A stretch of 27,071 nucleotides of DNA, from the NCBI GenBank assembly GCA_946885605.1, contig CAMPGR010000035.1:1-27071 (forward strand). The letters run 5' to 3'. Position numbers and translations under genes: made by a program. Shown one piece after another: positions 15,765 to 23,840 of this stretch (its first letter is position 1; every line of letters begins with the position of its first letter). The DNA comes from an uncultured Pseudomonadota bacterium (GTDB lineage: Bacteria > Pseudomonadota > Gammaproteobacteria > Burkholderiales > SG8-41). The notes beneath the pieces are model-generated. The model worked only from the letters and a program-made list of their open reading frames with translations, was not told the DNA's origin and searched no databases.

Positions 15765-17447
15765 CTATAACCCTGCCTTCGCCAGCAGATCCACCAATTT
15801 CTGCTTTTGCCCGATGTCGGTCATGGGATAGGTCTCGAGCCAATCGTGCATCCGAATCTTGTCGTCCAGCGCTCGAATTTCCAGGGCTTCCCATTCAGCT
15901 CCTGAAAGATCCCCGTTCGCCACCATTGCGGCCGTATAGTAAAGGCGCGTCTCGAGATTGACGGGATTGCGCGCGAGCGCTTCGCGCAGGTTGATGAGCG
16001 CCTGTTCGGGTTGATTCTGGAAGAGATAAGCGCGACCGAGCAGAAGGTAATACAGATGTCCGCCATCCGGGTTCAAGCGCAGCGCGGCGCGCAGCAACGG
16101 GATGGACTTTTCGGGCTGGCCAATATACGTGTAGATGCCTCCCATCAGCGCATAGGCGTCCGCGAACGATCGATCGAGCGCAATCGCTTTCTGCAGGCTT
16201 TTTAGCGCCTCGTCATGGCGGCGGCTCTGGACGTGCACGAAACCGAGCGCCCAATGGATCTCCGGGATGTCGGGATCGATCAGTCTCGCCGTTTCCGCAA
16301 ACTGAATCGCCTTCTCCAACGCCGGGGACCCCGCCGACCATTGCAGGCGACTGTCCATGGCATAGGTCATCGCGAGATTCGCATAGGCCCGGGCGAACTT
16401 GGGATCCAGCTCGAGCGCTTTCAGGTAGTGCGCGCGGGCCTCGTCGTTCTCTTCCACGCGGCGAACGAGAGAAAGCGCCCGTCCGCGCAGGAAATGGTCG
16501 TAGGCTTCGAGGCTGCGGGTGTAGCGCTTGGCGAGACGTTGCCGCTCGGCGTGTGTGAGCTTGCCCGGCAACTGCTCCGTCAGCTTGTGGACGAGCTCGT
16601 CCTGGAGGGCGAAGAGATCGCGGAACGGCCGTTCGAATCGCTCCGACCAGAGTTGCTCGCTGGTCGCGGCGTCGAGCAGTCGGACGTGGATCCGCAAGGC
16701 ATCGGATTCCCGCTGGACCGTGCCCGAGACGACGTAGCGGGCGCTTTCGGCCAGAGGTTTCGCCGATGTCAGGCTGGACGCGGCGATCACGCGCAATCCC
16801 GAGAGCCGGGAAAGCTCCGTCATGAGATCGTTGCTGATGCCATGGGCGAGGTAAGTGTGCCCGCCGCCCGGGCCTAAAGCTTCAAAGGGAAGAACCGTAA
16901 CCGTCAGTGCGCCGCTCTTGCGGCTTTCCCCGATGTCGACGGCGGTGGCATACGCGTCCGTAGCGGCAGTGTGCCGCGGCGATCCATAAATGAAATAAGC
17001 CAGGGCCAGTACCAGCACCCCCGCAAGGCCTGCGGCCAGTTCGAGGTAGGGCATGTTGCGGACGGGCGGCACCGCACGCTTGTCAGGCAAAGCCGGGCTT
17101 TCGTCGACCGTTACCTCGCCGTGCCGCACCGACGCGACCAGTCGGTAGCCGCGCTTCGCTATGGTCTGGATGTACTTCGGAGAGCGCGGATCGTCGCCCA
17201 GCGCCTTGCGCAGCTTGATGATGCACTGCGTGAGGACTTCATCGGTGACGACTGCGCCGCGCCAGACTTCGGCAAGGAGTTCTTCGCGGCTGACGACCTG
17301 CCCGGAACGTTGGGCGAGCGCCATCAGGACATCCATCGCTTTCGGTTCGATCCGTACCTTTTCGGTGCCGTGGCCAAGCTCGTTGAGGGCGCGATCGGCC
17401 CACCAGTCGCCTATTTGCAGCCGCGGCTGCGTGCTTGAATCATGCAT
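15765..17447 (-). CDS. CadC-like membrane transcriptional regulator with TPR sensor region
   Basis: The start is the ATG complementary to 17445-17447, with AGAAGG six bases upstream; the product is 560 residues. Residues 1-108 are an OmpR/PhoB-type winged helix (EPKAMDVLMALAQRSGQVVSREELL, then DEVLTQCIIKLRKALGDD and YIQTIAKRGYRLV). One transmembrane helix follows at about 133-154, then a periplasmic TolB-N/FlgO-like segment (VTVLPFEALGPGGGHTYLAHGISNDLMTELSR). From about 340 to the end there are tandem TPR-like repeats (ARAHYLKALELDPKFARAYANLAMTY and similar). This is the ToxR/CadC architecture: a membrane protein that binds DNA directly and senses a periplasmic signal. It is followed by the DUF3500 gene in the same operon and is divergent from the cupin gene, which are its natural candidate targets. 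Confidence 0.9.
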   Translation of the reverse strand: MHDSSTQPRLQIGDWWADRALNELGHGTEKVRIEPKAMDVLMALAQRSGQVVSREELLAEVWRGAVVTDEVLTQCIIKLRKALGDDPRSPKYIQTIAKRGYRLVASVRHGEVTVDESPALPDKRAVPPVRNMPYLELAAGLAGVLVLALAYFIYGSPRHTAATDAYATAVDIGESRKSGALTVTVLPFEALGPGGGHTYLAHGISNDLMTELSRLSGLRVIAASSLTSAKPLAESARYVVSGTVQRESDALRIHVRLLDAATSEQLWSERFERPFRDLFALQDELVHKLTEQLPGKLTHAERQRLAKRYTRSLEAYDHFLRGRALSLVRRVEENDEARAHYLKALELDPKFARAYANLAMTYAMDSRLQWSAGSPALEKAIQFAETARLIDPDIPEIHWALGFVHVQSRRHDEALKSLQKAIALDRSFADAYALMGGIYTYIGQPEKSIPLLRAALRLNPDGGHLYYLLLGRAYLFQNQPEQALINLREALARNPVNLETRLYYTAAMVANGDLSGAEWEALEIRALDDKIRMHDWLETYPMTDIGQKQKLVDLLAKAGL

Positions 17448-17621
17448 ACAACCTTCTGATCCTCCAGTGCGATGGGTCCTTAGGAAAAGCTTAACCGTTT
17501 CTTCGGGAGTTTTCCGCCTCGGGAATAGTAAACCTGCCGTTGCGCCAGCACGAATCTCGCACTCGGGCCGCAACGGGAGGTGGGTAGCGGGGCGCGAAAC
17601 GTTCAAACCAAGGAGGTTTAC
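17448..17621. promoter_or_regulatory. Divergent promoter region between the CadC-like regulator and cupin genes
   Basis: These 174 bases must hold both start regions. A run TTAGGAAAAGCTTAACCG (from about 17480) is AT-richer than its surroundings and is a plausible promoter or operator area. The cupin side ends in a perfect AGGAGG. I cannot assign -35/-10 boxes with confidence. Confidence 0.4.
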
Positions 17622-18218
17622 ATGAAACGGTTCATCGCTATCGTGGGTTTATTGATGTCGGCGCTCTGGCTCTCGCAGGCCACAGCGGCGCAGCCGGGCA
17701 AGTATGTCGTCAAGCCCGTAACCGAGAAGAAGCTGAAGGAGCTTCCCTCCGGGCCGCTCTACTGGCGTATCGAGAACTTCGCCACACTCCCGCAGGCGCA
17801 GGCTGCCGCGGGACCGACGTCGCTCGCCGCTGAGATCGAGGGCAAGGTATGGCTCTTTACATTGGGCCCGAAGGGTGGGTCGACACCGGGCGGGCGCACG
17901 GTCACGGAGATCGGGCCCGTGGCGCCGCTGCGTGCGCCGGAATATTTGCTGCGCATCAACCACGGGTTCGGGCCGCCCGGCTCCCAAACGTCCGTCCATA
18001 CCCATCCGGGGTCTGAAGTCTTCTATGTCCTCGCCGGCAGGGTGGGGCAGCGCACGCCCCACGGCGTCAGCCATGCCGAAGTGGGACAGTCGCTGACGGG
18101 ACACGGCGCGGATGTGCCGATGCAAGTCTTCAGCGCCGGCACGAGCGATGTGAGCGCGCTCGTCATGTTCGTCGTCGATGCGACACGGCCGTTCTCGTCG
18201 CCCGCGAAAATGGATTAG
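17622..18218 (+). CDS. Secreted cupin-domain protein
   Basis: The ATG at 17622 follows an AGGAGG and opens a clean signal peptide (MKRFIAIVGLLMSALWLSQATAAQ); the product is 198 residues. The core is a single cupin: NHGFGPPGSQTSVHTHPGSEVFYVLAGRVGQRTPHG gives the metal-site pattern HxH (His126, His128) and Glu132, and a later GHGADVPMQVFSAG gives the second cupin motif region, where a histidine normally completes the site (His161 is the likely ligand). It probably acts in the periplasm as a small-molecule binding protein or enzyme with unknown ligand. It is divergent from the CadC-like regulator and followed by a broken TctC gene on the other strand. Confidence 0.85.
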   Translation: MKRFIAIVGLLMSALWLSQATAAQPGKYVVKPVTEKKLKELPSGPLYWRIENFATLPQAQAAAGPTSLAAEIEGKVWLFTLGPKGGSTPGGRTVTEIGPVAPLRAPEYLLRINHGFGPPGSQTSVHTHPGSEVFYVLAGRVGQRTPHGVSHAEVGQSLTGHGADVPMQVFSAGTSDVSALVMFVVDATRPFSSPAKMD

Positions 18219-18242
18219 GTCCGGAGAGATGGGACGCTGACG

Positions 18243-18620
18243 CTATTCCTGTTTGATGTTGGCGTCCCTGATGACTTTCGTCCACTTGCCGATTTCGCTC
18301 GCGACCTCCGCTCGCAGCGCCTCCGGCGTACTGCCCTCGATGTCGATGCCGATGGCCGCGAGCTTTTCGCGCCGTGGCCCTTGTACGGCACGTGCACCAT
18401 ACGCCGGCCATTTGCTTGAAGAGTTCGCCCGTGAGATGGATGAGTCCCCCTGTGCCCGAGGACGCGAACGTCAATTGGCGCGGCTTCGATCTTGCGAGCG
18501 CAATCACTTCCTTCACTGAACTTGCTTTCAGGCTCGGTGGCACCACCATCACGACGGTGCCGAAGCCGATCCCGAGCAACAGTAACGATGATCCGGGCAA
18601 GCCTTGCCCGTTGCGGACAT
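18243..18620 (-). pseudogene. TctC/Bug substrate-binding protein remnant, internally deleted and frameshifted
   Basis: Reading leftward, one frame gives VMVVPPSLKASSVKEVIALARSKPRQLTFASSGTGGLIHLTGELFKQMAGV, a textbook central part of a Bug/TctC protein. A shift of frame gives MVHVPYKGHGA, the continuation. A second shift joins directly to KLAAIGIDIEGSTPEALRAEVASEIGKWTKVIRDANIKQE and a stop at 18243-18245, which is the family's C-terminus. The stretch normally between (roughly 130 or more residues) is missing, and only doubtful traces of the N-terminal part are seen upstream (SLLLLGIG near 18600, compare PDGYTLLLG). The gene is dead; the right-hand boundary is approximate. Confidence 0.82.
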
Positions 18621-18794
18621 GGCAGCGTATTATTTGCCGTCGTATTGACGTGCCGGGCACTTTTCGAACGGAAGCGATAAGAACGTTCCCGATTCGTCCG
18701 GACACCATCACCGATAACATTAATTGCCGAGGCGCTTCGAGACGCAGAGCATAGCGTCACGAGCGGGTATTTGTTGTCCCGGGGAGCGGAGTGG

Positions 18795-20780
18795 GTGAAC
18801 GAATGTTCACAACGCAGCATTGCGGTGGTAATTGCGGTCGGCGCCGCGGTCGCAGCGTCATTGGTTCACGCCGCTGAACGCCCCCTCACCGTTGGGCCGC
18901 CGGTAGTCGTTACCGACACGCGCATCGAGGGCCTCGCGTCGCGCCTGATCGGAGCGAGAGTTATTACAGCACGCGATATCGAACGCAGCGGCGCATCCAC
19001 CTTGTCGGAGTTGCTCCGATCTTTGCCCGAAGTGCGCACGCGCGATCTTCCCGGATCGCCCAATCCGCAGATCGATATGCGCGGCTTTGGGCTTTTCGGC
19101 GAGCACAACACGCTCGTGCTGCTCGACGGCATCCGCGCGCGCGAGTACGAACTGCTCACGGTGAACTGGTCGGCGATCCCGCTTTCGTCCATCGAACGCA
19201 TCGAGATCCTTCCGGCAAGCAGTGCCGTGCTTTATGGCGGCGGCGCAACGGGTGGCACGATCAACATCGTCACCAAGGCGCCGGCGCGCGGTTTGCGCAG
19301 CGCTGAACTGGGCACAGGCGTTGCGACGCACGATACGTTGGAATTGCGGGCAGGCGGCAGCGCCGCAAAAACGAACGCCGGCCTGAGGCTCCACGGCAGC
19401 CATTATGAGAGCGACAACTATCGCGAGAACCAACGCGTGCGCATCGACAACGCCCAGGCCGACGTGCGCTGGACAGGCGAAGCCGGCGCGCTGAGCCTCA
19501 AGGTGGGCGCGGACGACCAGCGTTTTGGCCTGCCGGGCGTAATCAGCGAAGCGCAGTTCGCTGCGAATCCCCGGCAGGCGGCCCAGCTCCAGGATTTCGG
19601 GACCCAGCGCGGCGGTTACGTGAACCTCGGTGCCCGCACGGATCTCGGCTTCGGCGATCTCGTCGCGAACCTTGGCTACCGTGAGCGAGATACGTCGCAG
19701 CACATCCTGGTGGGAACACCTCTCGGCAACAGCGCGGATACGCAGGTCGCGTTATGGACGTTCGCGCCACGCCTGCAATTCAGGCCGGAATTCGGCTCCT
19801 GGGAAAACGCCCTCGTCGTCGGCTCGGACTTCGAAGACTGGACCTTCGATGGCAGTTCAGGGCCGACGATCGTCGGACTTCCGCATTCGACGCAGCGCAG
19901 CGCCGCGGTCTACGCCCAGCACGCCATGACCTTCGCGGCGGGGACCGCCCTGATTCTCGGCGCGCGTGAGCAGTATGTGCGCTACGGGGTCACGGATCGT
20001 ATCAATCCCGCTGGGAGCGGCGCGCGCCGGCACACATTGCACGCCTGGGATATTTCAGCGCGACAGTCGCTGTCGCCTGCAGTCAGCCTGTACGCGAGGC
20101 GCGGCAGCAGCTTCCGGGTACCGAACGTCAGCGACAACTTCAATCCGACTTTTGCGCGGGTCACTCTGCTCGAGCCGCAGACCGCGCGCGATGCGCAACT
20201 CGGGCTCGAAGGCGCCGGTCCCGCATGGCGTTATCGCGCGTCGGTATTTCGCGTCGATCTCGCGAACGAGCTCTTTTTCGATCCCGTGACCCTCGGCACG
20301 GTCAACCGGCAGCCGACGCGCCGCCAGGGATTTTCGCTGGAGGGAAGCTGGCAGGCGACCGCATTCCTGGGGTTGCATGCCAACTATACGTACGCCGACG
20401 CCACTTTCCGCGAAGGTAGCGTGCGCGGCATATCGATCGCCGGAAACCGGGTGCCGATCTCTCCACGCCATACGTTCAATGCCGGGTTGAGCTGGGCGTT
20501 CGAGAGATACGCACGAGCGGATTTCGACGTGCATTACACCGGCACCAGCGCGTTCGACGCCGACGAAACGAACACGTTCGGGCGCGAGATCCCCGCGTAC
20601 ACCGTCGCGGATCTGAAATTGACCGCGCGCAGCGGTGGCTGGCTCCTCAAAGCCGGCATACGGAATCTCTTCAACGAAAAGTATTTCGACTACGGCGTCG
20701 TTACCGGACGCCCCACTTTCGCGGTGCGTCCCGCCGCCGCACGCACGATGTTCGTGGCGGCGCAATATCATTTCCATTGA
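18795..20780 (+). CDS. TonB-dependent outer-membrane receptor
   Basis: I choose the GTG at 18795, 8 bases after a GGGAG and leading straight into a signal peptide (cleavage near VHAAERP); a TTG at 18771 is the alternative. The product is 661 residues, normal for the family. Order: a TonB-box-like PPVVVTDTRIE right after the signal peptide; a plug domain with ARDIERSGASTLSELLRSLPEV, NPQIDMRGFG, VLLDGI, SSIERIEILPASSAVLYGGGATGGTINIVTK; then a beta-barrel with alternating aromatic strands to the end (NLFNEKYFDYG ... MFVAAQYHFH). There is no extra N-terminal signalling domain of the FecA type. It imports a scarce nutrient such as a siderophore, cobalamin-like compound or other small molecule; the substrate cannot be told. 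Its TGA overlaps the next gene's ATG, so expression is coupled to the two-component system. Confidence 0.93.
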   Translation: MNECSQRSIAVVIAVGAAVAASLVHAAERPLTVGPPVVVTDTRIEGLASRLIGARVITARDIERSGASTLSELLRSLPEVRTRDLPGSPNPQIDMRGFGLFGEHNTLVLLDGIRAREYELLTVNWSAIPLSSIERIEILPASSAVLYGGGATGGTINIVTKAPARGLRSAELGTGVATHDTLELRAGGSAAKTNAGLRLHGSHYESDNYRENQRVRIDNAQADVRWTGEAGALSLKVGADDQRFGLPGVISEAQFAANPRQAAQLQDFGTQRGGYVNLGARTDLGFGDLVANLGYRERDTSQHILVGTPLGNSADTQVALWTFAPRLQFRPEFGSWENALVVGSDFEDWTFDGSSGPTIVGLPHSTQRSAAVYAQHAMTFAAGTALILGAREQYVRYGVTDRINPAGSGARRHTLHAWDISARQSLSPAVSLYARRGSSFRVPNVSDNFNPTFARVTLLEPQTARDAQLGLEGAGPAWRYRASVFRVDLANELFFDPVTLGTVNRQPTRRQGFSLEGSWQATAFLGLHANYTYADATFREGSVRGISIAGNRVPISPRHTFNAGLSWAFERYARADFDVHYTGTSAFDADETNTFGREIPAYTVADLKLTARSGGWLLKAGIRNLFNEKYFDYGVVTGRPTFAVRPAAARTMFVAAQYHFH

Positions 20781-21457
20781 TGGCAACCGGTCCACGCATA
20801 TCCGTTATGGTCGTCGAAGATGACGACGTGTTGCGCCGTGAATTCGTGACGATGATCGAAGCGGCGCCGGACCTCGTCCTGCTCGATTCCGCAGGCACGC
20901 TGTCCGCGGCTCGTGCGATCCTGGCAACGCACGGCGCACCCGATGTGATGATCGTCGATCTCGGATTGCCGGACGGCGACGGCACGGTGCTGGTCAGCGA
21001 GCTGGCGGCGGCGGCTCCGACTTCGGACGCGCTGGTGATCACTATTTTCGGCGACGAGGGCCACGTCGTGCGTGCGCTGGAAGCGGGCGCGAAGGGCTAT
21101 CTGCTGAAGGATGCGACGCCGGAGGAATTCGTGCGGGCAATTCGGCTGGTGTACGAAGGCGGGGCGCCGCTGTCGCCGATGATCGCACGCTATCTGCTGA
21201 AGCGGTTCGCGCCGCAGAGAGCCGCCCGCGTGTCGCCGCCGGCCAAGGCCGATCAACTCATCGAGAACCTGACTGCGCGGGAAGCGGAAATCCTGCAATT
21301 CATCGCACAAGGCAAATCCGTCGCGGAGACGGCGACCGCGTTCAACCTCTCGTCTCATACCGTCACGACCCATGTGAAGCGCATCTACGGCAAGCTGGCC
21401 GTGAACAATCGTGTGCAGGCCGTCAATCGTGCGCGAGAGACCGGCCAGATCGACTGA
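20780..21457 (+). CDS. NarL/FixJ-type response regulator
   Basis: The ATG at 20780 shares one base with the receptor's TGA, a typical translational-coupling arrangement. The 225-residue protein has a receiver domain with acidic EDDD (13-16), phosphoacceptor Asp60 in MIVDLGLPDGDG, Thr88 in VITIFGDE and Lys110 in GYLLKDATPEEF. A LuxR-type helix-turn-helix follows (about 162-222: LTAREAEILQFIAQGKSVAETATAFNLSSHTVTTHVKRIYGKL). All phosphorylation residues are present. The neighbouring histidine kinase, whose gene overlaps this one's end by about 47 bases, is the natural partner. Likely targets include the operon's own promoter upstream of the receptor, which is inference. Confidence 0.95.
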   Translation: MATGPRISVMVVEDDDVLRREFVTMIEAAPDLVLLDSAGTLSAARAILATHGAPDVMIVDLGLPDGDGTVLVSELAAAAPTSDALVITIFGDEGHVVRALEAGAKGYLLKDATPEEFVRAIRLVYEGGAPLSPMIARYLLKRFAPQRAARVSPPAKADQLIENLTAREAEILQFIAQGKSVAETATAFNLSSHTVTTHVKRIYGKLAVNNRVQAVNRARETGQID

Positions 21458-23387
21458 ATCCCGGCTGCGACGGCGCTTCGCGACCTTCGCAGCGGCGGCG
21501 CTCCTGTGCTCGCTGCTGCCTGCATCCGCGACCGAGGTCGAAAGATCGCCCATCGCTTACCCTTCATCCATCGTCTTCCCGGCGTACGCCGGGACCCAGA
21601 AAACCGCACTGGATTCCGGCTTACGCCGGAATGACGGTGAGAGGGGCTTACGCCGGAATGACGATGGGGGTGTACTGCGCTTCGAGCAGGCCGAGTTCGT
21701 TGTGAGCGACGCCACTACACCGCCACAAGACGGTTGGCGTCCGCAGCGTCTGCCCGATTCGTGGCTTCACAATCACCCGGGACTGAAGGGCGTCGGCTGG
21801 TACCGCATGCGATTCACGCTCGAAGCGTTGCCGCCAACCGGGACGGCGCTCTACGTGTCGCGGGTCGCGGTGACCGGGCAGTTGTGGTTGAACGGCTCCA
21901 TCCTCAATCCTGAAGTGCGGTTCACCGAAACTGACGGCCTGGTCGGCACGAGCACGAGCCACCATGCTTACCTCATTCCCCTGCCACAGGGACTCTTCCG
22001 AGTCGGCGAGAACACGCTCCATGTCCGCGTGCAGGGATTCGGCGTGGGCGGTGAGGGATTGTGGGACGTGAGGATCGGCGACATTTCGAGACTGCGCCCG
22101 GCCTGGCTCGTGCGCGAAATCCCGCAACGGATCATTCCGCAGGCGCTCTTCGCGCTCATGGCGGCCAGCTCCTTCTTCGGGCTCCTCGTTTGGTGGCGCG
22201 AGGGGCGCACTGGCTTTCCTCACTTCATGCTCGTCATGCTGATGTGGACGGTGTTTCTGGGGGTTTTCGTGCTGCCAACGCCGCCCGTCATGCACCTCGC
22301 GTGGATCACCTTCATCGTCGTGCTGCTGACGCTCTTCAACTGGACGCTGCTCCATCTCTTCTATCGGTACAGCGAATCGGGCTGGCGCTGGTACCCTAAG
22401 GTGCTGCATGTCGTTTCGACCATCACGCTGGTTCTCGCCGTGTGGGTCGTCGCGAGCGCCAGTCCCGAACATGGTTCCAGGGATCTGGGCCTGCTCATGA
22501 TCCCCAATGCGCTGCTCCGCGCGCTCGCAACCGCCATGCTGCTGCAGGCCGCCTGGCGCCAGCGCGCGTGGCGCAGCTATGCACTGGCGGGCAGCGAGCT
22601 GCTGTGGTTCAGCGGCCAGCTTCAGATCATGGCGATACTGATGGGATGGATATCGCCCGATCCATTCCGCATCGACCCCGCCTGCGCGCTGCCGCTGTAC
22701 GTGGTGCTGCAGTATTTCTTCGTCGAGCGTTTCGTGCGCGCCAGGGAACAGGCCGCGCGCGAGCAGCAGGAAGCGATCATCGCCGAACGCGCGCGCATCC
22801 TGCAGGACATGCACGATGGCATGGGCTCGCAGCTCGTCACCGCGCTTCGCCTGGTGAAGCGCGAAGACGGCGACCGCACGGTGGCGGCACGGAACATCGA
22901 GGAAGCGCTGCAGGACCTGCGCCTCATCATCGATTCCCTCGATGACGCCAATCAGGGACTCATGCCGAAGCTCGCCGATCTGCGCTACCGCCTGGAGCCG
23001 AGACTTGCGGAACTCGGCATTCGCCTCAACTGGGAAGTCGAGGCGTTGCCGGAACTCGCCCACCTCGCGCCGCAGTGCGCGCTGAATGCGATGCGCATCG
23101 TGCAGGAAGCGCTGAACAACGCCGTGAAGCACGCGCGGCCGGCGTCAATCACCATAAGGGTCGCGCGGCACGGCGCTGGGGCGGTGATCTGCGTATCCGA
23201 CGACGGAAGTGGATTCGATACCGACGCAACGGCACGCGCGGGCCGCGGGCTTTCGGGCATGCGCAAGCGGGCCGAGCAAATCGGGGCGAGCCTTGACGTC
23301 GAGCGGCGCGAGGCCGGCGGTACCGCCGTATCGCTGCATTTCCCGCCTGTTTCAGGCTTCCGGGAACAGACCGGGACGGCTGCCTGA
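21411..23387 (+). CDS. Histidine kinase with periplasmic jelly-roll-like domain and ~7 TM segments; contains translated dispersed repeat
   Basis: A GTG at 21411 gives 658 residues; a GTG at 21429 is an equally possible start. Both overlap the response-regulator gene. Residues 20-40 are a signal peptide. Residues 50-86 are a translated palindromic repeat (see separate entry). Residues 90-225 look like a galactose-binding/jelly-roll sensor (WYRMRFTLEALPPTGTALYVS, QLWLNGSIL, NTLHVRVQGFGVGGEGLWDVRIGD). About seven hydrophobic helices follow from 241 to 440, as in 7TMR-DISM sensors. The kinase is of the HisKA_3/NarX class: ERARILQDMHDGMGSQL with His468, N-box VQEALNNAVKHA (564-575), DDGSGFD (597-603) and GRGLSGMRKRA (611-621). 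All catalytic motifs are intact. The periplasmic domain suggests it senses a ligand, perhaps one handled by the upstream receptor. Confidence 0.93.
   Translation: MCRPSIVRERPARSTESRLRRRFATFAAAALLCSLLPASATEVERSPIAYPSSIVFPAYAGTQKTALDSGLRRNDGERGLRRNDDGGVLRFEQAEFVVSDATTPPQDGWRPQRLPDSWLHNHPGLKGVGWYRMRFTLEALPPTGTALYVSRVAVTGQLWLNGSILNPEVRFTETDGLVGTSTSHHAYLIPLPQGLFRVGENTLHVRVQGFGVGGEGLWDVRIGDISRLRPAWLVREIPQRIIPQALFALMAASSFFGLLVWWREGRTGFPHFMLVMLMWTVFLGVFVLPTPPVMHLAWITFIVVLLTLFNWTLLHLFYRYSESGWRWYPKVLHVVSTITLVLAVWVVASASPEHGSRDLGLLMIPNALLRALATAMLLQAAWRQRAWRSYALAGSELLWFSGQLQIMAILMGWISPDPFRIDPACALPLYVVLQYFFVERFVRAREQAAREQQEAIIAERARILQDMHDGMGSQLVTALRLVKREDGDRTVAARNIEEALQDLRLIIDSLDDANQGLMPKLADLRYRLEPRLAELGIRLNWEVEALPELAHLAPQCALNAMRIVQEALNNAVKHARPASITIRVARHGAGAVICVSDDGSGFDTDATARAGRGLSGMRKRAEQIGASLDVERREAGGTAVSLHFPPVSGFREQTGTAA
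21560..21668. repeat. Dispersed palindromic repeat (GGCTTACGCCGGAATGACG family) inside the kinase gene
   Basis: Inverted elements CTTCCCGGCGTACGCCGGGA (21574-21593) and GGATTCCGGCTTACGCCGGAAT (21611-21632) are each palindromic and frame a short ACCCAGAAAACCGCACT-like core, the layout of a repeat very common between genes in beta- and gammaproteobacteria. A partial third copy GGCTTACGCCGGAATGACG occupies 21645-21663. Translated in the kinase frame, it gives VFPAYAGTQ...LDSGLRRNDGERGLRRNDDG. Confidence 0.85.
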
Positions 23388-23487
23388 CGGGCCAGGCCGC
23401 ACACAAAAATACCAAAATCAGGGGACGCGCCGGCCTTTTCGACTGACTACGATCCTGCCGCAAAGCATGCAAGCGAGGAGGATCGAT

Positions 23488-23810
23488 GTGTCGGATGTTC
23501 GCACCTTCCTTCGTTTCTTCGGGCCCGTCTCCAGCCACAAGAGCGCGCTGCTGGCAGTTTTTTGCGCCTTGAGTGCAGCAGGCGGGGCTCACGCCGAGAG
23601 GCCGATCCGCATCGCATTCGGGACGCGATACTGAAAATGGACACCAACACCGTCTTCGGTGCATTCAAGGTGGATTCGGACGGTGTGCAGATCGCGCACC
23701 GCATGCTTACTTTCCAATGGCAGGACGGCAGGAAGGTGATCGTGTGGCCCGAAGAACTCGCTGCCGACCGGCCGCGATTCCCAACGCCTGCATGGAATCG
23801 ACGGCGATAG
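23488..23810 (+). pseudogene. Branched-chain amino-acid-type ABC binding protein remnant (ends kept, middle lost)
   Basis: AGGAGG at 23476-23481 precedes a GTG at 23488 that opens a signal peptide (FGPVSSHKSALLAVFCALSAAGGAHA) and a mature start AERPIRIAFG. That frame stops at 23634. In another frame, beginning around 23620, RIRDAILKMDTNTVFGAFKVDSDG continues as QIAHRMLTFQWQDGRKVIVWPEE and RPRFPTPAW, ending in TAG at 23810. This is the characteristic C-terminus of LivJ-type (Peripl_BP_6) substrate-binding proteins, which are about 400 residues when intact. Roughly 300 central residues are gone and the junction shifts the frame, so no functional protein is made. Confidence 0.78.
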
Positions 23811-23840
23811 GTTAGTGATCTCTACAAAAAGGGGAGCATT

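Noticed and set aside
21611..21663. Two close repeats resembling a tiny CRISPR array
   Set aside because: The units are palindromic, unequal and lie inside a coding frame; they match the dispersed palindromic repeat type, with no spacers of even length and no cas genes.
21648..23132. Minus-strand open frame (494 residues) opposite the histidine kinase
   Set aside because: It is a shadow frame: the plus strand has all kinase motifs, and the minus translation has no recognisable domain.
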